Assembly: GCF_964019485.1 (NCBI RefSeq)
Contig: NZ_OZ026448.1
Coordinates: 124,001-188,000 of the forward strand
Length of the DNA stretch: 64,000 nt
Direction of reading: 5' to 3'
From: Spiroplasma endosymbiont of Agriotes lineatus
Lineage (GTDB): Bacteria; Bacillota_I; Bacilli_A; Mycoplasmatales; Nriv7
Shown: positions 1-10,939 of the stretch, piece after piece
How the letters are laid out: each line of letters opens with the position of its first letter
How positions within the stretch are numbered: the stretch's first letter is position 1
Notes under the pieces: model-generated
Told to the model about the DNA's origin: nothing
Seen by the model: the letters and a program-made list of their open reading frames with translations, nothing else
The model's database searches: none
Program-made: the position numbers and the translations under genes

Positions 1-895
1 GCGATTTACCATTTTCTAAAAACTCATTACTACCCACAATGCTGCCATGCTCAGTTTTTATAGTAATAATATCACCAAAACTAGAAAAGGAAAGTTCTCT
101 AAAAATAACTTTTTCAATAAAACCGGGCGGATATGAATTTTTGCGACTTAAATTAAATTTACTATTTTGTTTAAAACCATTTAATTTAATTGATATTTCA
201 TTCATATATTTAAAATTATCATCAAAGAAATTAAAAATTGGGACTCAATATAAATAGCTATAATTAAATTTATCAAAATCTCGCCGTTGTATCATCAAAT
301 AATCTAACTTATCTTGAAACTGAATATAATCATACTCGCCATCATTTCTAGTTATTTCCGTGGGCGTGGGTAATGGTTGCTCTTTATCTTTTTCAGGTAG
401 AGGAGACATTTCAGCCGAAAATGAAGTTATATAATAATCAGTACTTTTAAAACTAATAGAAAATTTAACATTAATAATCTTATCAATTAAATAACCAATA
501 CTAGTCTTATAAGCGCCATAAACTCCATTATCCTTATAAAATTTCACAATTTTATCAAGGACAACACCTTTCTCAATTTCAAAACTTATATAATTATGAT
601 ATTTAAATCGTTCTTTTATATCACTAGGTAAGGGGCTAATACCACCATAAAAAATTAAATTGCCTATATTTTGCAATGAATATGGATATTGAAGTAATGT
701 ATTATCTAAACTAACAAACTCCAATTTACAACTATTACCACATTGACTAGGATTTGTGGCTCGTTTTTCTCGTTTCATAAAAGAAGAATGTTCCATATTA
801 GGTTTTGGTGGTTGTTTTGTATCAAAGAATGCCCCTAACGGCACCAAACCAATAAACATTATTAATAAATCAAGAAATAATCTTATGCATCTCAT
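1..895 (-). CDS. Plectrovirus adsorption-type protein, 5' part (continues beyond window)
   Basis: Starts with a hydrophobic signal-like segment (residues about 5-22), then a region unlike the copies at 36 kb and 54 kb, and then the segment shared by all copies (LDYLM..R.DFDKFNYSYLYW, near 260-310). It is the last and longest gene of the viral block. The product is probably the virion-tip or attachment protein. It is open to the window edge when TGA is read as Trp. Confidence 0.6.
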
Positions 896-1283
896 CTCAT
901 CACGACTTAAAACTCTCTTTTATTGCTTTAAAATTAAAAGCATGAGAAAATTTATATTCATAATATAATAATGGACATTCAGAAATATTAATAATTTCTT
1001 TTTGATGTTTTCTAACTACTTTATTAAAATAAAAACGCTTAATAATTAACTTAACAACTGTCATTAACAAATAAACCATTAATAATCAAAAATACACCTT
1101 AAAAAATACATTTTGAAAATCAAACAATATAAAATCTTTAAAAAACTCATCTGTATTAATTCTAATTCTTGTTAAAAACACTCAAATTATAACGATAAAA
1201 CTATGAAGTATAATAAAAAAATGTATAAAACCTAAAACACTTTTAAATCATTTAATACCTAATATTTTCTTTAACTTTTTCAT
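798..1283 (-). CDS. Plectrovirus small membrane protein (161 codons)
   Basis: Starts MKKLKKILG with an AAGGAG-type ribosome site. Two long hydrophobic segments lie in the first 90 residues, followed by a basic tail. It overlaps the start of the adsorption-type gene, which is typical of compact viral gene blocks. It takes the place of the 130-residue membrane protein of the other copies. Confidence 0.5.
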
Positions 1284-1286
1284 TTT

Positions 1287-1532
1287 TTAACTCCTTAAAA
1301 TTAAATATATTGTTGATAAAATGCAAATCGTTCCTAAAATTTGGAAAATCGGATGTTGAGAAAATAATCTAATCATTGGTTTAAACAAATCTAAAATTTT
1401 AATATTACTTGATAGAACTTTATTAAAATATTCTAAACCCTCACGCACACAGGCTCATAAACCTAAAAAGTCATTTAAAGCAAAAATAGAAAAAACAGCA
1501 GCAAGAATAAATAATATTATCAATTTAAACAT
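1287..1532 (-). CDS. Plectrovirus small membrane protein, 81 aa
   Basis: Homologue of the proteins at 36899-37138 and 54698-54946. It has an N-terminal hydrophobic segment, the shared stretch LDLFKPM.R.FSQHPIF, and a second hydrophobic segment at the end. Probably a minor virion or assembly protein. Confidence 0.55.
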
Positions 1533-1549
1533 TTTAAAAACCTACCTTT

Positions 1550-1873
1550 TTATTCGTCGTCCGTGTTGTGTTGGTTAACTCACGGTCTATTTTTAGGATT
1601 ATTACCACTAAATTTCTTAATTGGACCACTAGATGATTTTTTCTTAGCTCCTCAATTAGAAACTGATTTTTGATATTTTTTACGAAAACCAACTTTTGGT
1701 CGTTCAATATAAATACCTAAAATGCCGCCAATTACAAGATTTATCACAAGCATAATTAGCGGAAAAATAATAATGTGAATATCTGTTCCAGGAATGGTTA
1801 AAGTTCAAATTAAATCAAAAACTTTATAAAACATATTGCCAATCAAACTAGCCATTTTTTCTAAGTTTTCCAT
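1550..1873 (-). CDS. Plectrovirus small membrane protein, 107 aa
   Basis: Starts MENLEKMASL, as in the copies at 37141-37428 and 54949-55233. One or two hydrophobic stretches are followed by a basic, Lys/Asn-rich tail. It lies directly after the ATPase gene. A structural or assembly role is inferred from position. Confidence 0.55.
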
Positions 1874-1887
1874 TTTTTTAAACTCCT

Positions 1888-2879
1888 TTACTTATTTTTC
1901 TTCTTTAGATTATTTTTTAACTTAGTAAGTATCTTGCTAAACTTCTCCATTTTTAAATATTCTAAGGCTTCAATATCCATTACATTATCATTTCAAAATT
2001 TATGTTGATAATTATCATTCAAAGCACGATTACTTAATTCACGCAAGAATGATAAATATTTATTATCGTAAAGGTTTAAAATTAACATCGGAATTTTCAA
2101 TTTAAAGAAATAAATGTCTGATTCCGGAATGCTACGATACTTGATTTTGCGACCTTTTTTATCATTTTTAGCATTAATCAAAGTTAACCGTAATTGTTCG
2201 TATTCGCTTACCGATTTAAAAGTGCCATAAATAACTTGTAAATAGGGTCGAAAGATACTAACTGGCTTCTTTCTAATACCAACAATTATTGAATTCGCAA
2301 TATCCACGAACTTTAACTCATATATGTTCAGCTCGTTGTCCGCTCGCTAATACGATATGGGTAAATTGTCGAGCCGAAGCAAAATATTCTTGTAAACCTT
2401 GAGCTTACCCTATCATTTTCTTTATAGTCAGTTCCTTTTAAAAATAAGTTGGTTTCATCTCATAACAGTAAATGCTTTTCTTCTAATATCGGATAATTAT
2501 AATCTAATAAAGACATATGCCCTAATGAAAGCATTTGTTTATTTGTAATCGGAAAAGTAGAAATCGTTTTTCAACCGCTTAATAAGTAAGAAGCTAAAAC
2601 CATTAAAGCAGTTTTCCCGGTCCCTAAGGCACCAATGACTAAATTTAAAGGCGAATTTAATAAAAAATTAATAAAACTACGACGAGCAAAAAAATGAGAA
2701 ATTTTAGTATATAGAATATACAAAGCAATTAATAAGTAAATAACATCAAATAACATTCTTCAACTTTGAGGATTATAATAATGCAAAATCGCACCACAGA
2801 ATCACGCAATAATAAATAAAGTGCGATTTAAACCGACAAAATCATATAATCTTAAATTTATTTTTTTAAACAATAGCAT
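1888..2879 (-). pseudogene. Plectrovirus P-loop assembly ATPase (Zot-like), broken
   Basis: Two hydrophobic segments are followed by a Walker A motif (GALGTGKTA) and a Walker B-like strand ending LLLWDETNLF. This is the architecture of the Zot/pI assembly ATPases of filamentous phages. The copy looks broken, with about one break. Confidence 0.7.
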
Positions 2880-2910
2880 CACTTAAATCACACTTTTTTT
2901 ATTTTTATTA

Positions 2911-3151
2911 CTATCTGCCGGGCATTAATTTTTCAAACATTTTGAAAGCAATTAAAAATAAACCAATAATCACGCCAAGCAAGAAAACTCAATATGTAGC
3001 AAAGAAATTAACAACATTTGGCATATTACCATCAATAATATTAGTTCAAATATTACCGAACGCTGTAATTAATGCTTTTCATAAGTTAGTAACCGCTTGT
3101 TCACCAGTAATTTTTACTGTAAAGTACACCGGCTAAGAAAGTTCCGAACAT
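2911..3151 (-). pseudogene. Plectrovirus coat-protein-like gene, broken
   Basis: Small protein of about 80 residues with an extracellular N-terminal part and one long C-terminal membrane segment ending FKMFEKLMPGR. It matches the coat candidates at 38436-38693 and 56250-56492. It is probably the major capsid protein gene by size and position. It looks broken (about one break). Confidence 0.6.
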
Positions 3152-3167
3152 ATAATCACCCCCCTTT

Positions 3168-3398
3168 CTAAACAAAATATGATTTAACCTTATAAAATAA
3201 AATAACCATAAATAAGATAATGAATACTAATACCATTCAAAACGCAATATTTGCTATTAAAAGTCAAAGTAGTTCTTTGGTTAAATCAATTTCTTTACCA
3301 GAAACTCACGCCGGAATAACTTTAATTTGAATAAATAAATCCCAAAAATACAATTTTGTCATTTCTCAATCTAAATCTTTTCAAGCAACTAAAAACAT
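3168..3398 (-). CDS. Plectrovirus small membrane protein, 76 aa
   Basis: Contains FWDLFIQI and LLIANIAFW, shared with 38859-39092 and 56658-56888. Two hydrophobic stretches. Position immediately before the coat gene is conserved in all three copies. Confidence 0.6.
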
Positions 3399-3403
3399 AA
3401 TAA

Positions 3404-3553
3404 TTACCGCTTAAAAGGTCAAAAGAGTAGAAAAATAATTGCCGAGAAGAGCATTACAATTATTAAAATTGAAAACAAAAATACAACTTGGGGCGGTAAA
3501 TCAGCGGTTGGATAAATTAATTTAATTAACTCAATAATTATTTTTTTTAACAT
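3404..3553 (-). CDS. Plectrovirus very small membrane protein, 49 aa
   Basis: One membrane segment. Equivalent in position and pattern (LPPQVVF versus MPAQVAF) to the 53-aa proteins at 39096-39257 and 56892-57053. Confidence 0.5.
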
Positions 3554-3562
3554 TTTCTAAAC

Positions 3563-3782
3563 CTACTTTTTAATTTCTTTTTCATCTTGTTCTAATAAAT
3601 TTCGCTTAAACTTTGCAATAAATATTCGTTGTGAATAAGTAAAATCTTTTGGTGGCTGTTTTGCTTCACTATCATATTTCTTTTTATCTTTAAAAAACCG
3701 ATAAATATTAACTATTAACTGCAATATAATATGCTAGTAATAATGTTAAAATCGTAAAAAATACTAATCCAAATATACTCAT
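3563..3782 (-). pseudogene. Plectrovirus small membrane protein, broken
   Basis: N-terminal membrane segment, then a charged tail resembling the 73-aa proteins at 39257-39478 and 57053-57274. Looks broken (about one break). Confidence 0.45.
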
Positions 3783-4184
3783 CTTTCTTTTCTTCTTAAT
3801 TTTCTAATCTTTTAATATGCAATATCAACGCAAAGTCAATTATCACCGACTAAATCAGTTCTAACAGATTCAACTGCAGATTTAGACGCTCAAAAATTTT
3901 TGTTCTAATCCAGTTTTTTTATTAATAGAATATATAAACTTTCGACAATAATTTTTAGGTGGTTCGTCCACATTAACTCACATTTTTATTTCTAAAACTC
4001 CAAAACTTTTTTTACTACACCAAATCAAAAAATTGCAATAACTTAGTTAAATAACTCAACTAACATCGATAATTAACGGGCGGAGCATGGAGCATACGCT
4101 TTCCGCACCGTTTAAACACCATAAAAACTAACTAAGATATTTTTTTTTATTTACCCCTATTCTTAAAACACCGTAAAACATTTT

Positions 4185-4517
4185 TAAAATGAATTTTTAA
4201 AATAATCAAAACTTACAACCTTTTTATCATGTTCTTTTTCAACAACAAAAAAATCTAACAACTCATGACCTAAAATCAAACTAGATTCTCGGCCTTTACT
4301 ATTAACAAAAACCAACCGATATTTATTCACCATCTTTAATTATTCCAATACAAATAGAATTATCATATTTTCCTTTATAAACAAATCGTTTAGAAAACCA
4401 AATACCAGTAGATTCATACAATCACGGAATTGCTGGCGCTTTAATAAGCACTGCATTTTGTGTTTCTTTTAAAAGATATTTTTCAGTATTTAAAAAAATA
4501 TTTTCAATATTTCTCAT
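4185..4517 (-). pseudogene. Plectrovirus small soluble protein, broken
   Basis: First gene of the block. It starts MRNIENIFLN and shares KRFVYKGKY and a C-terminal DYFKNSF-like end with 39481-39807 and 57289-57607. It has no membrane segment and could be a DNA-binding protein, but nothing in the sequence proves that. Looks broken (about one break). Confidence 0.45.
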
Positions 4518-5026
4518 ATACATACCATCCTTACAATATTTAGTTATACTAAACCAAGTTATATTTAACTTAGTTACTTAGTCTTTTAACTAAGTTAAAT
4601 ATTTATTTTTTTAAACATTTATGTTTAACAAAATTTGTTAGTAAACTTCGTTTACTAATTAACTTAGTTTATTACTTTACTTTACTATCAAGGCACAAAA
4701 AAATACAAGGCATAACTAAAAATAATAAGTGTTAATTTAACCTTATATTTCTTGCAATAAATAAATGAGCTCATATTTATTTATCAATTTAACAGCAAAG
4801 TAGTTTTAGTTAAAGGCAAAAAACCAACCTGTAAAAACCAAAATCTTGTCATATGTATATGGTTTCTACAATATTAAACAAAAATACTATTGAAAAAGTA
4901 TTTTCAATTGATAGAATAAGTAGAGAACCATAATATCCGAACATACCTAAGAATCATAAGTTAGATTATGTTCATAAGTATTAGTAATATTTGCCGGTTT
5001 AATTCATAAAGAGGAGATGAAGAGAA
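4518..5026. other. Intergenic region between prophage P1 and ftsZ
   Basis: Rich in short direct and inverted AACTAAGTTA-type repeats (4545-4680), like the leader regions of the other viral copies. The rest (4690-5026) holds no gene I can support. The ftsZ leader ends in a purine-rich AAAGAGGAGATGAAGAG tract before the start codon. Confidence 0.5.
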
Positions 5027-6211
5027 ATGAATAATGATACTCAACTAGAACAATATGATCAAGTAGCTCATATTAAAGTAATCGGTGTTGGTGGAGCCGG
5101 AAACAATGCTGTTAATCGCATGATCGAGGCAGGAGTTCAAGGTGTTGATTTCATTGTTGCAAATACTGATGCTCAAGTATTAAGCGTTTCTAAAGCTCGT
5201 GAAAAGATTATTTTAGGCAAACAATTAACTAAAGGTTTGGGAGCGGGTGCTAATCCAGAAATTGGTAAACAAGCAGCAATTGAAACTGAACCGGAAATTA
5301 AAAAGATGTTAGAAAATTCTGATATGGTTTTTATTGCTGCCGGAATGGGTGGAGGAACTGGCACAGGAGCTGCTCCGATTATTGCCCGAATTGCTAAAGA
5401 TTTAGGTGCTTTAACAACTGCTATTGTTACAAGACCATTTGCTTTTGAAGGTAGTTTAAGGAGTTCTTATGCAGTTCAAGGTATTGAAGAATTAAGAAAG
5501 CATGTTGATTCATTAATAATTATTTCTAATGATAAATTATTGCAAGTAATTGGTGGTGTGCCTTTAACAGAATCATTTAATGAAACTGATAATATTTTAA
5601 GACAAGGAGTTCAAACAATTACTGATTTAATTGCTGTTCCCGCATTAATTAATTTAGATTTTGCTGATGTTAAAACAGTTATTGAAAGCAAGGGTAGTGC
5701 TTTATTTGGTATTGGTATTGGCACTGGGGAAAATAAAGCTATTGAGGCTGCTAATAAAGCAATTTATTCACCATTATTGGAAGCATCGATTAAAGGGGCT
5801 CAAAATGCGATTGTAAATGTTACAGGCGGTAATACCATGTCATTATTTGATGCCAATGATGCTGTTGATGTTGTTCGTCAAGCTGCTGGTAGTGAAGTAA
5901 ATATTATTTTTGGTGTTGCTGTGAATGAACATCTCGATGATGAGATGATTGTTACAGTTATTGCTACTGGTTTTGATGAAAAACAAATTGAGAAAGCTAA
6001 TCCTCAGGTTATTGAAGAAGCACGATTAAAAAGATTTCGCCCCGCAGGAGCAGAAAATTTGTTTAATTTTGGTTATGAAAATGATCAGTTACAAGAACGA
6101 AATGTTATTTATAAACCGCAGCGAGTTGGTAACTTTAAACCATCTGGTAATGGTTTGCAAGAGGAATTAAATAATGATGATGATTTACCACCATTTTTAA
6201 GAGGGCGATAA
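5027..6211 (+). CDS. ftsZ: Cell division GTPase FtsZ
   Basis: Tubulin-like GTPase that polymerises at the division site. Visible features are the N-terminal [13 protein letters not shown] nucleotide-binding loop (residues ~21-33), the tubulin signature [10 protein letters not shown] (~108-117), the T7 loop [11 protein letters not shown] (~208) and a C-terminal tail ending [11 protein letters not shown]. That tail is the conserved peptide that binds membrane anchors. At 394 residues it is full length and has no TGA codon. Its stop overlaps the next start by one base (TAATG), so it is translationally coupled to a SepF-like gene, which is the probable anchor since no ftsA is seen. The gene sits directly beside a decayed prophage, but its own sequence shows no damage. 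Confidence 0.98.
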   Translation: MNNDTQLEQYDQVAHIKVIGVGGAGNNAVNRMIEAGVQGVDFIVANTDAQVLSVSKAREKIILGKQLTKGLGAGANPEIGKQAAIETEPEIKKMLENSDMVFIAAGMGGGTGTGAAPIIARIAKDLGALTTAIVTRPFAFEGSLRSSYAVQGIEELRKHVDSLIIISNDKLLQVIGGVPLTESFNETDNILRQGVQTITDLIAVPALINLDFADVKTVIESKGSALFGIGIGTGENKAIEAANKAIYSPLLEASIKGAQNAIVNVTGGNTMSLFDANDAVDVVRQAAGSEVNIIFGVAVNEHLDDEMIVTVIATGFDEKQIEKANPQVIEEARLKRFRPAGAENLFNFGYENDQLQERNVIYKPQRVGNFKPSGNGLQEELNNDDDLPPFLRGR

Positions 6212-6591
6212 TGATGTTCAAAAAAAGACAGAAAAAATCAGCAGTATTAGTTCAAAATGATGACATTCAATCTAATTCAGTGTTGTCACAGTTACATTCA
6301 ACAATTAAACTTCAAGATAATGATTTAAGTTCTACTATGCAATCATTGGCAGTTGATGATAATTTAACAAAGCCATTATTAGAATATGAATTAGAAGTTT
6401 ATGATCAAGTTATTGCTTTAGCAGACCGCTTAATTACTGGTGAAAATTTAATTGTTAATGTTGCAAATTTACCACCGATTGATCGCAAACGCACTTTAGA
6501 ATTTTTAGGTGGCGTTATTTATACTTTGCAGGGTAAAGCTCAAAAGATTGATGCTTTTGCTTATGTTTTTATTAGTAATGAAAATTTTTAA
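6211..6591 (+). CDS. sepF: SepF-like FtsZ-interacting protein
   Basis: A 126-residue protein. The first 60 residues are a polar, poorly conserved linker beginning with a basic/Met-rich end (MMFKKRQKK) that could contact the membrane. The remainder matches the SepF domain: YDQVIALADRL, IVNVANLPP, then a helix and FLGGVIYTLQGKAQKID, ending in a short strand. SepF bridges FtsZ filaments to the membrane. Overlap with the ftsZ stop codon supports that role. It ends four bases before an inserted MITE, so the original downstream sequence may have been displaced. Confidence 0.85.
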   Translation: MMFKKRQKKSAVLVQNDDIQSNSVLSQLHSTIKLQDNDLSSTMQSLAVDDNLTKPLLEYELEVYDQVIALADRLITGENLIVNVANLPPIDRKRTLEFLGGVIYTLQGKAQKIDAFAYVFISNENF

Positions 6592-6594
6592 TAG

Positions 6595-6898
6595 GGACGC
6601 ATAAAGTTTTGTTAGGCAGGAAAAGGTTTAAATAATTTTTAATGAAAAGCAACGACAATTTAATTATCATTTTATTTAAAAAATAAATAATAAAACAAAA
6701 TATTTAATATCAACAAACATAATTTCAATAAAAGGTTATAAAAACCAAGGAAAACGCTTATAAAAATAACATTAAAATAAGTTTTTACAACAAAAATCAT
6801 ACATAAAAAATATATACTTAATTTGAATATTGAAATAATTTATAGTAAATGATTATTTTTTATTTTTTAAAAAATATCTAAGAAAAATAAACGCGACC
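6595..6898 (+). repeat. MITE copy 1 (~305 bp, GGACGCAT.../...CGCGACC termini)
   Basis: Non-coding element with imperfect terminal inverted repeats of about 24 bp: left GGACGCATAAAGTTTTGTTA, right (reverse complement) GGTCGCGTTTATTTTTCTTA. Near-full copies lie at 17933, 21589, 46222 and 46583, with partial ones elsewhere. The same termini bound the 11-kb composite units, which suggests mobilisation in trans by their transposase. Confidence 0.8.
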
Positions 6899-7335
6899 AT
6901 CGTAATTTAGTTAAAATTATTTGTACTAAAAAATAAGCAGAAAAATTTAACAAATTAATTTTAAATAAAATAATTGCAACAATGAATTTATTGTTATCAA
7001 AAACAAAAAACAGTTGTCAACAAATATTACTTACTTATCAATCAGAATCAATAACAGTAGAAGAAGAAATTGATGCAAGCAATAAACTAAAAGATGAAAT
7101 AAAGATTAAAAATTAATATAAATAAAAGTAGTTTATTAATTATTAAGAATAAATATTATAAATTTGATTTCGATTATTAGTATTTTGTGGATAATAAATA
7201 AATTCATTTTTTTAGATAGAATAATTAATTAGCGTTTTTTGTTATCAATAAATTAAATAGTAAATAAAATTAAGTTATGGTTTTTCATTTAATAATTTTA
7301 GTTCAAGTATATTATTTTATAGGGGGTTTAAATAA
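6899..7335. other. Sequence after MITE copy 1, with a small open frame
   Basis: Contains a 44-codon plus-strand frame (6982-7116, MNLLLSKTKN...EEEIDASNKLKDEIKIKN) open about 15 codons further upstream. It could be the 3' end of a gene lost to the MITE insertion; I do not recognise it. 7117-7335 is AT-rich and probably holds the promoter of the next gene. Confidence 0.3.
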
Positions 7336-7938
7336 ATGCGAATTATATTATCAGGAGTAGTGGGGGCCGGGAAGTCAACTATTAGTGAAGAATTATCAAA
7401 AAGATATGCGGATTATTTATTAATGAATGAGCCGGTAAAGGAAAATCCATATTTGGATGAATATTATCGTAATCCGCAACAAATAGCTTTTAAAATGCAA
7501 GTATATATGTTAATGGCACGAAGTCAACAATTAAAGTTAACTAAGGGTAGGGCAAATGTAATTTTTGATCGTAGTGTGATGGAAGATGTTATTTTTGTTG
7601 AAGTGTTAAAAGAATTACAACTTATTAATGTTACTGATTATCAGGTTTATTGTGACTTTTATCACAATGTGATTTTAGATGGCATTTATTTAGATAATTT
7701 AATTACTCCCGATTTAATTGTTTTTTTACGCGTGTCTTCGTCAACAGCAATTCAACGCATAAAAGTTCGTGCCCGGGCTAGTGAATTATTAATTGATGAA
7801 AATTATTGAGTTTTATTAAATGAGAAGTATGAACAATGATATGAAAAACATAAAAATAATTTTAATTTTTTAGTTATTGAAAGTGATAATAAGTCAATTG
7901 ATGAAATAACTAATATTATTATTGATAAATTAAAATAA
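7336..7938 (+). CDS. Deoxynucleoside kinase (dAK/dGK family)
   Basis: Phosphorylates a deoxynucleoside with ATP in the cytoplasm, a salvage step mollicutes depend on. The 200-residue protein has the P-loop GVVGAGKST (residues 7-15), NEP after strand 2 (the family's substrate-facing Glu), the FDRSVMED motif (~75) holding the DRS catalytic/substrate signature, and RVSSSTAIQRIKVRARASE (~135), which is the lid. One in-frame TGA (Trp) occurs near residue 158. AGGGGG lies 9 bases before the start. The exact substrate (dA, dG or dC) cannot be told from the motifs. Confidence 0.88.
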
Positions 7939-8197
7939 AAAATAAATCGCTAAGTATATTTTACCTTCTACTTTTTGTTGTTTTAGGTTAGGGTGTTATA
8001 ACTTATTGTGAAATGATTATTTAATAATTGTTTAGTTGTATACTATAAATTCATTTAGGGAGTATTTTAATGTCGGAAATGAATGTGATATTATTTGTTT
8101 TAGTTGTTAGACATTTTTATGTTCAATAACTTAGATTTTGGATATTTGTTGAAGTTAGTAAGAAATTTTCTTACTAAAAAATAAAGGAGAATTATAG
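7939..8197. other. Intergenic region upstream of ileS
   Basis: No gene I can support; one 19-codon frame (from 8070) is probably chance. Contains the palindrome described separately and an AAAGGAG ribosome site before ileS. Confidence 0.5.
8155..8177 (+). promoter_or_regulatory. Perfect palindrome 21 bp upstream of ileS
   Basis: TTAGTAAGAAA-T-TTTCTTACTAA pairs over its whole length and is followed by six A residues. It could be a protein-binding operator or a transcription terminator/attenuator hairpin in the leader. It lacks the specifier loop and T-box sequence expected of an Ile T-box. Confidence 0.45.
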
Positions 8198-10939
8198 ATG
8201 CGTGATTGAAAAAGTACTTTGTTAATGCCGCAAACTATGTTTGAAATGCGGGCTAATTTAAAAGATAAAGAATTGTATTATCAACAAAAGTGGCAAAAAG
8301 AACAATTATGGTCACAGATTTTATTAAAAAATGAATTTGGTAAAAAGTTTATTTTACATGACGGGCCACCTTATGCTAATGGTAGTATTCATGTTGGTCA
8401 TGCTTTGAATAAAATTTTAAAAGATATTATTGTAAGAAATCGTAGTTTTAATGGTTATTATGTACCATTATTATTTGGTTGAGATACACATGGACTGCCA
8501 ATTGAAACAGCAGTTACTAAGTTAAATATTGAGTGAAAAAAATCAGGCCCAGTTTTATTTCGTAATAAGTGTTATGAATATGCTCAAGAGCAAATAGCAA
8601 TTCAAAAGCAACAATTTGCCCGCTTGGGGTTATTAAATATTCCTAATGATGAATATATTACTTGTGTTCCCACATATGAAGGTTATCAAATTGATTTTTT
8701 AATAATGATGATTGAACAAAAGCTTATTTATCGCGGATTAAAACCCGTATATTGATCACCAAGTAGTCAAACAGCGTTAGCTGAAGCAGAAGTAGAATAT
8801 ACGGAAAAGATATCACCAAGTGTTTTTATTGCTTGTGATTTGAAAGCCGGTAATGGTATTTTAGATAATGATGTGCGATTAGTAGTATGAACGACAACAC
8901 CGTGAACATTAACTAGTAATCAATTTATTTCTGTTGATAAAGATATTGAATATGTTGTTATTAACTCAAACCAAGGTAAATTGGTCGTTGCTAAGGAATT
9001 ATTAGCAAAAGTTAGTGAACAATGTCAATTATTAGATGTTAAAGTTATTAAACAATTAATTGGTGCTAATTTAGTTGGTATTACTTATTTTCATCCGTTA
9101 TATAACAATATTATTAATAAAGTAGTGTTAGGACATCATATTACTTTAACCGAGGGGACGGCATTAGTTCATACTGCTTGTGGTTTTGGTGTTGATGATT
9201 TTATTATTGGTCAACAAAATAATACAACGCCAATTGTTAGTGTTGATAATGCTGGTTATTTTACTGATGTAATTAATGATAAACAATTACAAGGTAAATT
9301 TTATGAAGATACTAATAAAATTATTACTACAAGATTAAAAGCTGACAATAAATTATTAGCTTTATCTTTTATTAAACATTCTTATCCTCATGATTGAAGA
9401 ACTAAAAAGCCAATTATTTATCGAGCAACTGAACAATGGTTTGTTGCCATTAGTGCTATTAAATCACAATTATTGGAACAAATTAATCAAGTTAAATATT
9501 TACCAGTTTGAGGTCAAGAAAGAATGCGTCAGATGATTACGCATCGTGATGATTGATGTATTTCGCGCCAAAGATTATGGGGAGTGCCGATTACTATTTT
9601 GTATGGTGAAGATAATGAACCGATTTATGATGTTGTATTAATTAAACATTTTCGTGATTTAATTGCTCAATATGGAACAGCAATTTGATGAAGTTGACCA
9701 TTAGATAAGTTATTGCCAAAAAATTATGCTCATCATCAAGCCCCTAATGGTAGGTTTCGTAAAGAAACTGATATTATGGATGTTTGATTTGATAGTGGAA
9801 TTTCGCATTGAAATTTGTGGCAACAAAAGCATTGAAAATATCCTGTGGATCTTTATTTAGAGGGTAGTGACCAGTTTCGAGGATGATTCAATTCTTCATT
9901 AATTACAGGTGTTATTAGTCCGTTAAAACGAGTTCCTTATGAACAAGTAATTATTCATGGATTTATTAATGATGAAAAAGAGAAAAAAATGTCAAAATCA
10001 TTAGGTAATGCTATTGATCCTTTGGAAGTGTGCACTACTTATGGTAGTGATATTTTGCGATTATGAGTTTCATCCGTTGATTACACTGATGAAATGAAAA
10101 TAGGTAATGATATTTTAAAACAAGTTAGTGAGAACTATCGTAAAATTCGTAATACAATGCGTTTTATGTTAGGAAATTTATTTGATTTTAAATCAGAACA
10201 TATTGTTAAGGAGTATGAAATAGTTGATCAGTATTTATTAGTTAAAACCCAAGAATATCATCATGCAACACAAGTGGCATACAATAATTATGATTTTAAT
10301 GAAGTATATATGTTAACAAACAATTTTATTGTTAATAGTCTTTCGGCATTTTATCTTGATTTTACTAAAGATATCTTATATATTGAAGAAGCAAATAGTA
10401 TGCGTCGAAAACAAGTACAAACAACAATTTATTATATTTTACAAACAATATTGTTTAATTTGGCGCCAATTTTAGTTCACACTTGTGAAGAAGTTTATGA
10501 GCATTTACCGTTAACAAATAAATTATCTTCAATTCATTTAATGGATATGGTTGTATTGCCAACATTTGAAAATATTAGTGAAATTAAAAATATCGGATAT
10601 AAACTTTTACAATTACGCGAAGATGTTAATAAGGCATTAGAATTAGCAAGAAATGAAAAGGTTATTGGTAAGTCCTTACAAGCTCAAGTTATTATGCAGT
10701 TAAATGATAATTATCAAGAGTTAGCAACAATAAATAATTTAGGACAAATGTTTATTATTAGTGAGTTAATTGTTAGTAACAATTTAAGTGTCGGTGTTCA
10801 GTATCCAACGGCTAAAATTGCGGTAAAATTAAAACTTGGTGATAAGTGTGTTCGTTGTTGAATGATTGTGAGTGTTACGATTGATGAACTTTGTTCTCGT
10901 TGTCAAAAGGTTATTAGTGAATTAGAGGAAAATAAATAA
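8198..10939 (+). CDS. ileS: Isoleucyl-tRNA synthetase
   Basis: Class I synthetase charging tRNA-Ile. The 913-residue protein has [19 protein letters not shown] with the HIGH-type motif HVGH (~65), [10 protein letters not shown], the editing domain ([16 protein letters not shown]), WFDSG and [26 protein letters not shown] (KMSKS loop ~597), the anticodon-binding domain, and a C-terminal zinc-type CVRCW...CSRC. More than fifteen in-frame TGA codons fall at Trp positions conserved in the family (for example in GWDTHG and DVWFDSG), the strongest evidence here for the UGA=Trp code. AAAGGAG precedes the ATG at 8198, which adds MRDWKST to the next possible start. Its stop overlaps the lspA start. 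Confidence 0.98.

Larger units (their letters stand above)
1..4517 (-). mobile_element. Plectrovirus (SpV1-like) prophage copy P1, decayed, left part outside window
   Basis: A run of small, closely packed minus-strand genes, mostly single-pass membrane proteins, with one P-loop ATPase and one long secreted/membrane protein, is the gene block of Spiroplasma filamentous viruses (Plectroviridae, SpV1-like). The order matches the two other copies in this window, but P1 is clearly more diverged from them than they are from each other. No replication gene is seen at its right end. About four to six breaks are visible, so it is a fossil, and older than the copies at 34-40 kb and 52-58 kb. The family assignment rests on gene order and protein types, not on a database search. 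Confidence 0.75.

Noticed and set aside
5173-5364. Minus-strand frame inside ftsZ
   Set aside because: Shadow of a highly conserved gene; no ribosome site and no sensible protein pattern.
8155-8177. Ile T-box riboswitch
   Set aside because: No specifier loop, T-box sequence or antiterminator; only a simple palindrome.
8219-10939. Series of apparently truncated ileS, lspA, uvrC and PTS frames ending at TGA
   Set aside because: All continue in frame at conserved Trp positions. The genetic code reads TGA as Trp, so these are whole genes.
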